Positions 25,911 through 29,932 of a stretch of 29,932 bases of DNA are shown here, one piece after another. The DNA is taken from NCBI GenBank assembly GCA_041652335.1, contig JBAZHL010000005.1, positions 1-29,932 of the forward strand, in the 5' to 3' direction. Origin of the DNA: 2-01-FULL-49-10 sp041652335. Lineage in GTDB: Bacteria; Patescibacteriota; Kazan-3B-28; UBA10110. Position numbers and translations under genes: made by a program. Every line of letters begins with the position of its first letter. Position 1 is the first letter of the stretch. Below the pieces are notes generated by a model. It had not been told where the DNA came from. It searched no databases and saw nothing but the letters and a program-made list of their open reading frames with translations.

Positions 25911-27158
25911 TTAATTGCGCTCTAATACTTTACCACGAAGTTGCATGGCTCGATAAACTCGATCAATCGCCAGCAAAAAAGCAGCTACCCGAAGGCTTAC
26001 TTTTTTCTCGTCAGCGATTTTGATCACCCGCTGGCCCGCTTCCAACATCAACTTTTGCAATCGACTATTCACCTCGGCTTCCTCCCAATACCAACCCTCT
26101 CGATTCTGAACCCACTCAAAATAGCTTACCGTTACTCCGCCAGCATTGGCCAAGATATCCGGCACTACTGGGATCCCACGACTGTTTAGAATCGCGTCTC
26201 CGGAAGCAGAGATCGGGTTATTAGCCAGCTCTAAGATTAATTTGGCTTTGATGTGATCAGCATTAGCGGCAGTTATCTGATCTTCTAAGGCTGCTGGGAC
26301 TAACACATCAACGTCTAACTCCAACAATTCCGAATTGGTAATATCGTGCGAGTAGGGGAGCCCCGCCAATGACCCGGTGGCCTTTTTATGATCAAATACT
26401 TCGGTTGCCTCTAAGCCGGTCGGGCGATAGATGCCACCATGTGAATCACTAACTGCCACCAACTTGTAACGCGGATCAAGACTGAGAAGCTTGGCCAAGC
26501 CACCCCCAACATTACCGATACCCTGAATCGCCACCTGGATCGGTCGCTTAGTTATGTGAAGATGATCCACCATGAGATCCAAAATAAATTTTCCACCCAG
26601 CGAGGTGGCCATCTCTCGTCCTTTCGAACCAAATAACACCACCGGCTTACCGGTGACAAAAGCTGGCACCTGATGACCATGGATCCGACTATACTCATCC
26701 ATCATCCAGGCCATTGTTTGTTCGTTAGTATTCACATCTGGCGCTGGCACGTCTTGGTTTGGACCAATGTGCTTAGCAAACGACTGCACATAACCCCGCG
26801 CCAATCGCTCCAGCTCTAATTGAGATAATTTTTGAGGATCGACCTTAATCCCACCCTTGCCACCACCAAAAGGGATGTCCGCTACCGCACACTTCCAAGT
26901 CATTAGCGAGGCGAGGGTCTTTACCTCCTCCACATCAACCTGAGGGTGAAATCTAATGCCGCCCTTGTACGGACCACGAGCCGCATTGTGTTGGACACGT
27001 AACGCCTTAAAAAGCGCAGTTTCGCCGTTATCTAACTGGATGGCGATATCCGATTGGATGATTCGATCAGGAGTCATCAGTTTATCTAACTCAAGATCCG
27101 AACGGCCCAAGATCTGGGCCGCCGCACGGAGGGCTACATGGTAGGCGGGTTGTTCCAT
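25911..27158 (-). CDS. gdhA: Glutamate dehydrogenase (Glu/Leu/Phe/Val dehydrogenase family)
   Basis: 415 residues, the size of the short hexameric form. Oxidatively deaminates glutamate to 2-oxoglutarate or the reverse. Visible: the substrate-binding ARGPYKGGIRFHP (about 60-72), the catalytic-lysine motif IPFGGGKGGI (about 95-104), DVPAPDVNTN, and a Rossmann nucleotide-binding fold beginning VAIQGIGNVG. The specificity for NAD or NADP cannot be fixed by eye. Its ATG shares one base with the trxB stop (TAATG), so the two are translationally coupled. Confidence 0.96.
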   Translation of the reverse strand: MEQPAYHVALRAAAQILGRSDLELDKLMTPDRIIQSDIAIQLDNGETALFKALRVQHNAARGPYKGGIRFHPQVDVEEVKTLASLMTWKCAVADIPFGGGKGGIKVDPQKLSQLELERLARGYVQSFAKHIGPNQDVPAPDVNTNEQTMAWMMDEYSRIHGHQVPAFVTGKPVVLFGSKGREMATSLGGKFILDLMVDHLHITKRPIQVAIQGIGNVGGGLAKLLSLDPRYKLVAVSDSHGGIYRPTGLEATEVFDHKKATGSLAGLPYSHDITNSELLELDVDVLVPAALEDQITAANADHIKAKLILELANNPISASGDAILNSRGIPVVPDILANAGGVTVSYFEWVQNREGWYWEEAEVNSRLQKLMLEAGQRVIKIADEKKVSLRVAAFLLAIDRVYRAMQLRGKVLERN

Positions 27159-28108
27159 TACGATAAATTTAGATTATGATCGATCACTACCGCGCCTGGA
27201 GCGGCGCCTTGGATATAATTATAGGCCGACAAGGCAGCTTTGGCACCTTCGCCAGCGGAGATCACTGTCTGCTTGTAGGGGACAGAGGTGGAATCACCGG
27301 CGGCAAAGACACCCGGACAAGTAGTTTGGTTAAAAGCATCAATAATTACCTCTCCGGCACCATTTAGTTTAATACAATCTGGCAAAAAGTCAGCCTTAAC
27401 CTCGTAGCCGATCTCCACAAATACACCCTGGACTGATAGGTCGCTTATCTGCTCGGTAGGCAAATCTTTGATCTTTACGCCAGTGACAAACTGTTCACCG
27501 TAGATACTATCGATAGCAGAGTTTAAAATGAACGTTACATTGGTGGCCTGTTTTAGGCGATCAACTAAAATCTGTTCGGCCTTAAATGCGTCGCGCCGAT
27601 GCACCAAGCGAACTTGTTTGGCGATTTTAGAAAGCAACAAGGCTGCATCCACTGCCGAGTTGCCCCCACCCACTACCACGACATCCTTGCCAGCGAACAA
27701 CGGCGCATCACAAGTAGCGCAGTAAACTACTCCCTTATTGGCAAACTCGTCTTCGCCCGGAACTGCCAGGCGCCGTGGGGTTTTACCAAAAGCTAAAATA
27801 ATTGTTTTGGCCTCGTAGGTTTTGCCATTCTGGCCAGTGACCACAAACTGATTACCTTGTTTGACCATCGAGATCGCCTGATCGTTTAGGATCTCAGTGC
27901 CATACTTCTCAGCCTGAGCCCTAAATCGCATCATTAGCTCCACTCCCTCCACCTTGTCGATGCCAGGGTAGTTTTCGATCGCCAAAGTTGTGGCGGTCTG
28001 GCCACCAAACTCTTTATTTAACACGGCTGTTTTGAGAGCCCGGCGAGTAGTATAGAGTGCAGCGCTCAAACCGGCCGCCCCAGCTCCAATGACGATCACA
28101 TCATACAT
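27158..28108 (-). CDS. trxB: Thioredoxin reductase (FAD-dependent)
   Basis: 316 residues, standard bacterial type. FAD-binding GAGAAGLSAALYTTRR at the N-terminus, the redox-active CATC (Cys130 and Cys133) in VVYCATCDAP, an NADPH-binding VVVGGGNSAVDAA, and the C-terminal FAD motif FAAGDSTSVPYKQ. First gene of the trxB-gdhA-glutaredoxin unit, so its likely client is the small CxxC protein two genes later. A TATACT -10-like box (28130-28135, minus strand) lies just past the upstream hairpin; the -35 is unclear. Confidence 0.96.
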   Translation of the reverse strand: MYDVIVIGAGAAGLSAALYTTRRALKTAVLNKEFGGQTATTLAIENYPGIDKVEGVELMMRFRAQAEKYGTEILNDQAISMVKQGNQFVVTGQNGKTYEAKTIILAFGKTPRRLAVPGEDEFANKGVVYCATCDAPLFAGKDVVVVGGGNSAVDAALLLSKIAKQVRLVHRRDAFKAEQILVDRLKQATNVTFILNSAIDSIYGEQFVTGVKIKDLPTEQISDLSVQGVFVEIGYEVKADFLPDCIKLNGAGEVIIDAFNQTTCPGVFAAGDSTSVPYKQTVISAGEGAKAALSAYNYIQGAAPGAVVIDHNLNLS

Positions 28109-28137
28109 GGCAAATTCATTAGCCCCCTTAGTATAGC

Positions 28138-28167
28138 AAAGCGCCCCGATGACTATCGGGGCGCTTT
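28138..28167 (-). terminator. Hairpin between the acidic-protein gene and trxB
   Basis: A 13-bp perfect stem, AAAGCGCCCCGAT-GACT-ATCGGGGCGCTTT on the plus strand, lies 11 bases past the stop of the acidic-protein gene. The T-run is short (TTT) on both strands, so termination may be partial, or it may be bidirectional. It separates the acidic gene from trxB. Confidence 0.65.
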
Positions 28168-28178
28168 GAATAGTTCAA

Positions 28179-28394
28179 TTACTCCTCATCCTCAACCGCG
28201 TGGAATCCACTGGGGAGATCTTCATCATCATCCTTGGCTGGCTTCTCCGAATCATCATCCAGATCATCGCCCAAGTCCTCGTCGTCGAGATCATCACTAA
28301 CGGGCTTCTTGGCGGTCAGATCGTCATCATCTTCCTCCACCTCATCACTACCAGCACCACCCATTACTTGATCCTTGTCATCATCGTCGTACAT
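28179..28394 (-). CDS. Very acidic small protein, unknown function
   Basis: 71 residues, nearly half Asp or Glu, in runs such as DDDDKDQ, EVEEDDDDL and DLDDEDLGDDLDDDSE, with a few Lys and no predicted membrane segment. Low complexity makes homology unreliable. The ATG at 28394 was chosen over a TTG one codon upstream because GGAGG (28401-28405) is ideally placed. It has its own good promoter (28462-28489) and hairpin terminator (28138-28167), which supports a real, separately expressed gene. Possible roles such as binding cations or basic proteins are only guesses. Confidence 0.7.
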   Translation of the reverse strand: MYDDDDKDQVMGGAGSDEVEEDDDDLTAKKPVSDDLDDEDLGDDLDDDSEKPAKDDDEDLPSGFHAVEDEE

Positions 28395-28400
28395 CAACTA

Positions 28401-28405
28401 CCTCC
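28401..28405 (-). promoter_or_regulatory. Ribosome binding site deciding the acidic-protein start
   Basis: GGAGG on the minus strand, six bases before the ATG at 28394. This favours that ATG over the adjacent TTG. Confidence 0.7.
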
Positions 28406-28430
28406 ATACTTACTTAGTAAATAAATTGAC

Positions 28431-28454
28431 GTATTCCCTCGCAGTAGGGGATAC
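28431..28454. promoter_or_regulatory. Inverted repeat in the leader of the acidic-protein gene
   Basis: GTATTCCCT-CGCAGT-AGGGGATAC, with 8 of 9 arm bases complementary. It lies at or just after the predicted transcription start, so it could be an operator or a 5' leader stem-loop. Confidence 0.45.
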
Positions 28455-28461
28455 AAAGCAA

Positions 28462-28489
28462 AATCTACCATAGTCATTTTTTCTGTCAA
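28462..28489 (-). promoter_or_regulatory. Promoter of the acidic-protein gene
   Basis: Minus-strand TTGACA (28484-28489, perfect -35), a 16-base spacer and TAGATT (28462-28467) as -10. The leader to the ATG would be about 60 bases. Confidence 0.6.
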
Positions 28490-28504
28490 CTACTGGCTTG
28501 ATTT

Positions 28505-28517
28505 TGGTAGCCCGTAC
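28505..28517 (-). repeat. Displaced 3' end of tRNA-Glu (direct repeat)
   Basis: The 13 bases TGGTAGCCCGTAC are identical to 28745-28757, the 3' end of the tRNA-Glu(UUC) gene including CCA. With that copy they bracket the repeat element and assembly gap, as a target-site duplication or attachment-site pair would. Confidence 0.7.
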
Positions 28518-28561
28518 CCTCCTTCGTTCCGTTCTGCTGTCCAGCAGAACGGACTACGGGC
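28510..28561. repeat. Nested inverted repeat next to the assembly gap
   Basis: Inner perfect stem CCGTTCTGCTG-TC-CAGCAGAACGG (28529-28552) inside an outer 7-bp stem GCCCGTA...TACGGGC (28510-28516 with 28555-28561). The outer arms are tRNA-Glu acceptor sequence. A structure this strong could explain why the assembly broke here. Confidence 0.7.
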
Positions 28562-28562
28562 G

Positions 28563-28572
28563 NNNNNNNNNN
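28563..28572. other. Assembly gap (10 N)
   Basis: Ten unknown bases. The sequence after the gap begins CAGCAGAAC, which also occurs in the hairpin just before it (28542-28550), so the join is inside repeated sequence and the true gap length is unknown. Confidence 0.99.
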
Positions 28573-28583
28573 CAGCAGAACTA

Positions 28584-28688
28584 GAACCCGTCGGGGTTCG
28601 GGCTACCTCACCCCTCCTCGACACCTTGCGGTTTCGATTCTTCCACTACGGGGAAACTCCCGTTTCCCCGACCCCCTTCACAGGGTTC
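28584..28688. repeat. tRNA-linked structured repeat, copy at tRNA-Glu
   Basis: 105 bp identical to 29216-29320. Contents in order: hairpin GAACCC-GTCG-GGGTTC, CGGGCTACC (same as the tRNA-Glu 3' end), CGGTTTCGATTC, hairpin CGGGGAAAC-TCCC-GTTTCCCCG (28649-28670), then AGGGTTC. Beyond the shared core the T-arm copy continues to 28701 as GGGTTCGACTCCCGTTCGG. That is an inverted copy of the host tRNA-Glu T-arm region (18 of 19 bases). No coding sequence is evident. Confidence 0.85.
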
Positions 28689-28701
28689 GACTCCCGTTCG
28701 G

Positions 28702-28737
28702 AAAATAACAAATCAGCCAATCTCACATGAGATCGGC
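28702..28737 (-). terminator. Intrinsic terminator after tRNA-Glu
   Basis: Minus-strand hairpin GCCGATCTCA-TG-TGAGATTGGC (28716-28737, 10 pairs including one G-T), followed by TGATTTGTTATTTT. It ends 7 bases short of the tRNA CCA, closing the five-tRNA transcript before the repeat element. Confidence 0.75.
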
Positions 28738-28744
28738 AGATTCG

Positions 28745-28819
28745 TGGTAGCCCGTACGGGAGTCGAACCCATCTTTTCAGATTGAAAATCTGACGTCCTA
28801 ACCGATAGACGAACGGGCC
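28745..28819 (-). tRNA. tRNA-Glu (anticodon UUC)
   Basis: Minus-strand cloverleaf: acceptor GGCCCGT/ACGGGCT with a G-T first pair, anticodon stem TCAGA/TCTGA with loop TTTTCAA, T-arm ATGGG-TTCGACT-CCCGT, discriminator A, CCA encoded. Last gene of the tRNA cluster, followed by a terminator and a repeat element. Its 3' end is duplicated at 28505-28517 and its 5' third at 28850-28906. Confidence 0.96.
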
Positions 28820-28849
28820 ATTCTGGCCAAGTGAGAAATTTTAAACAAA

Positions 28850-28906
28850 TCGTCCTGACCGATAGCCTGCCCGCGGACGCGGGACGCGGCCAGGGACGAA
28901 CGGGCC
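28850..28906 (-). pseudogene. Partial tRNA-Glu copy interrupted by a 30-bp hairpin insert
   Basis: On the minus strand GGCCCGTTCGTC and CTATCGG, then AGGACG, repeat the 5' third of the tRNA-Glu gene that starts 87 bases further on. Between them sit 30 extra bases (28866-28895) that can fold as CCTGGCCGCG...CGCGGGCAGG (9 of 10 pairs). Similarity to tRNA stops before the anticodon, and no T-arm follows. It is a broken duplicate, not a working tRNA. Confidence 0.75.
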
Positions 28907-28918
28907 AGGTTAAGATTG

Positions 28919-28993
28919 TGGTGGGCGCAGCAGGATTCGAACCTGCAACCAACTGCTTAAGAGGCAGCTGCTCTACCATTGAGCTATGCGCCC
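28919..28993 (-). tRNA. tRNA-Lys (anticodon CUU)
   Basis: Acceptor GGGCGCA/TGCGCCC, D-stem GCTC/GAGC, anticodon stem GCTGC/GCAGT with loop CTCTTAA, variable loop TGGTT, T-arm GCAGG-TTCGAAT-CCTGC, discriminator A, CCA encoded. It begins one base after the CCA of tRNA-Arg(CCG), so the two are surely processed from one transcript. Confidence 0.96.
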
Positions 28994-28994
28994 G

Positions 28995-29069
28995 TGGTAT
29001 CCCCGGTAGGAATCGAACCTACATCTTGAGCTCCGGAAGCTCATGTTCTATCCATTGAACCACGGGGAC
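28995..29069 (-). tRNA. tRNA-Arg (anticodon CCG)
   Basis: Acceptor GTCCCCG/CGGGGAT with a G-T first pair, anticodon stem TGAGC/GCTCA with loop TTCCGGA, T-arm GTAGG-TTCGATT-CCTAC, discriminator A, CCA encoded. Reads CGG codons. Confidence 0.96.
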
Positions 29070-29106
29070 ATTTTATAAAAGAACTCTGATATTGTCTAAA
29101 TCTTGG

Positions 29107-29182
29107 TGGGGTGGTCGATGGGATTCGAACCCACAACCATCTGGACCACAACCAGATGCTCTGCCGTTGAGCTACGACCACC
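29107..29182 (-). tRNA. tRNA-His (anticodon GUG)
   Basis: Acceptor GTGGTCG/CGACCAC, anticodon stem TCTGG/CCAGA with loop TTGTGGT, T-arm closing TTCGAAT. The base before position 1 (29182) is G and the discriminator is C, giving the extra G-1:C73 pair that histidyl-tRNA synthetase needs. CCA is encoded and directly followed by a second CCA (29104-29106). Confidence 0.96.
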
Positions 29183-29193
29183 ATACATCATTC

Positions 29194-29212
29194 TTGGCGT
29201 CCCTGGCAGGAA
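29194..29212 (-). repeat. Displaced 3' end of tRNA-Arg(UCU) (direct repeat)
   Basis: TTGGCGTCCCTGGCAGGAA is identical to 29350-29368, the 3' end of the tRNA-Arg(UCU) gene plus one flanking base. Beyond it GAACCCG continues the T-arm, but the loop is altered (TTCCACTT instead of TTCGATT). Together with the gene's own end it flanks the repeat at 29216-29320. Confidence 0.8.
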
Positions 29213-29215
29213 GTG

Positions 29216-29320
29216 GAACCCGTCGGGGTTCGGGCTACCTCACCCCTCCTCGACACCTTGCGGTTTCGATTCTTCCACTACGGGGAAACTCCCGTTTCCC
29301 CGACCCCCTTCACAGGGTTC
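29216..29320. repeat. tRNA-linked structured repeat, copy at tRNA-Arg(UCU)
   Basis: 105 bp identical to 28584-28688, with the hairpin at 29281-29302. Beyond the core, the T-arm-like end GGGTTCAATTCGCCAGGTCC (29315-29334) partly matches an inverted tRNA-Arg 3' end (two bases shorter, a few changes). It lies between tRNA-His and tRNA-Arg(UCU), so it would be transcribed inside the cluster's primary transcript. Confidence 0.85.
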
Positions 29321-29350
29321 AATTCGCCAGGTCCAAACTCAAAAAACATT

Positions 29351-29425
29351 TGGCGTCCCTGGCAGGAATCGAACCCGCATCAACGCCTTAGAAGAGCGCT
29401 GCTCTATCCGTTGAGCTACAGGGAC
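29351..29425 (-). tRNA. tRNA-Arg (anticodon UCU)
   Basis: Acceptor GTCCCTG/CAGGGAC, D-stem GCTC/GAGC, anticodon stem GCGCT/GGCGT with loop CTTCTAA, T-arm GCGGG-TTCGATT-CCTGC, discriminator G, CCA encoded. First gene of the cluster; reads AGA. Its 3' end is duplicated at 29194-29212. Confidence 0.96.
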
Positions 29426-29470
29426 AAAATATTAATCTGCATTTACCTTATAACTATACCTAAAAGAGCA

Positions 29471-29494
29471 TAAAAAATCTCTGACTGGTCAGAG
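29471..29494 (-). terminator. Intrinsic terminator after the HExxH protein gene
   Basis: Minus-strand stem CTCTGAC-CA-GTCAGAG (29479-29494) followed by ATTTTTTA. It lies 28 bases past the stop of the gene at 29523 and separates it from the tRNA cluster. Confidence 0.85.
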
Positions 29495-29522
29495 CGAGGC
29501 GAGGAACAAATTGGGATAAAAA

Positions 29523-29894
29523 TTAACGAGCGGGGGATAATTGGTTAGATTTTAGCATTGCCTTGATCTCGCCCGGTAACATCACAAAGAACTGAAGAAA
29601 GCCAAGTTGGGGGACGGTCAGGTGATTAAATATTCTCTTTGATGTCCGGTCCACTTGCTGTTCCTGCCACGCAGGATAAACTTCGTGTAACAGCTCGTGG
29701 ATAAGGGTAACTACTCGATCGTTCACCCCGATAGTCTTGTTGATAAAGATCGTCAGATCGTCGGGTAGGATATACCCTTTACTGCCCCGAGCCAAGCCAC
29801 CTTTTCTCCTAATGAACCTGTCAGTTAAGATAACCCGATAACCGGAATTGAGCAATATCCTTTTCAAGCGACGAAATATATTGGCGTATTTCAT
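29523..29894 (-). CDS. Small HExxH zincin-like protein
   Basis: 123 residues. The motif LIHELLHEVYPAWQEQQVD (about 64-82) has an HExxH zinc site (HELLH) followed by a Glu and an Asp that could supply a third ligand. Small proteins of this pattern resemble SprT- or ImmA-type minimal metallopeptidases, but I cannot name the family. The N-terminal part is basic (RRLKRILL, RFIRRKGG), which may suit nucleic-acid contact. No signal peptide. It has its own terminator at 29471-29494. Activity and target are unknown. Confidence 0.7.
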   Translation of the reverse strand: MKYANIFRRLKRILLNSGYRVILTDRFIRRKGGLARGSKGYILPDDLTIFINKTIGVNDRVVTLIHELLHEVYPAWQEQQVDRTSKRIFNHLTVPQLGFLQFFVMLPGEIKAMLKSNQLSPAR

Positions 29895-29932
29895 TTTTGT
29901 GTTTATCTTCAGCCCGGGCGCCCCTCCAATGC

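Noticed and set aside
28850..28906. A sixth working tRNA, or an intron-containing tRNA-Glu
   Set aside because: Only the 5' third is present, with no anticodon stem-loop or T-arm after it, and a 30-bp insert in the D-arm does not match a known intron type by eye.
28505..29425. CRISPR array
   Set aside because: The repeats are few, irregularly spaced, tied to tRNA ends and lack uniform spacers; no cas genes are present.
28713..29473. Several 75-103 codon open frames over the tRNA cluster and repeats
   Set aside because: They translate tRNA T-arms and anticodon arms (for example AGSNPAAPT-like and GFEPTT-like strings), a known annotation artefact.

Overview
The window looks like a scaffold from a Candidate Phyla Radiation (Patescibacteria) bacterium. 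This rests on gene content: a ~150-residue TsaB, a CCA enzyme reduced to its catalytic core, lamin-tail-domain and kelch/Ig/dockerin surface proteins, and compact overlapping genes in long same-strand runs. UGA is used as a stop (recX ends in TGA), which argues against the code-25 lineages (Gracilibacteria, Absconditabacteria). Phylum-level placement is inference; a 10-N gap shows it is a draft assembly.

Layout. 1-2123 (minus): an M16 zinc peptidase, cut by the window edge, downstream of RNase Y. 2391-6068 (plus): a TrpR-like repressor gene bracketed by two perfect palindromes with the same 16-bp core, then a lamin-tail surface protein overlapping tsaE and tsaB (tRNA t6A synthesis). 6059-14093 (minus): a consensus sigma-70 promoter, a 2048-residue kelch/Ig/dockerin-like surface protein, a strongly diverged subtilase and a small membrane protein. 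14131-19385 (minus): secreted subtilase, uppP, ruvB, a small two-helix membrane protein, and a membrane bPH2 domain fused to an MshEN (GspE N-terminal, c-di-GMP-type) domain. 19417-20549: a tRNA-linked repeat, tRNA-Lys(UUU) and a lipoprotein. 20635-21162 (plus): a PRC-barrel protein. 21159-24994 (minus): metG, an EamA transporter, tatD and a CCA/poly(A) nucleotidyltransferase, probably one operon. 25059-25661 (plus): recX. 25644-28108 (minus): trxB, gdhA and a glutaredoxin-like protein, a redox operon. 28179-28394 (minus): a very acidic small protein with its own promoter. 28505-29425 (minus): five tRNA genes (Arg-UCU, His-GUG, Arg-CCG, Lys-CUU, Glu-UUC) mixed with repeats and a broken tRNA-Glu copy. 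29523-29894 (minus): a small HExxH protein.

The two best leads are these. (1) A TrpR-family regulator has 28-30 bp perfect palindromes at its own promoter and just upstream of the surface-protein/tsaE/tsaB operon; this looks like a self-contained regulon. (2) A short structured repeat sits just 3' of three different tRNA genes. Two copies share 105 identical bases and are flanked by direct copies of the host tRNA's 3' end. In the Glu and Lys cases the element also carries an inverted copy of the T-arm of its own host tRNA. A core hairpin is kept by a compensatory base pair in the third copy. I do not recognise this element.

No CRISPR array, replication origin, rRNA, transposase or integrase gene was seen.
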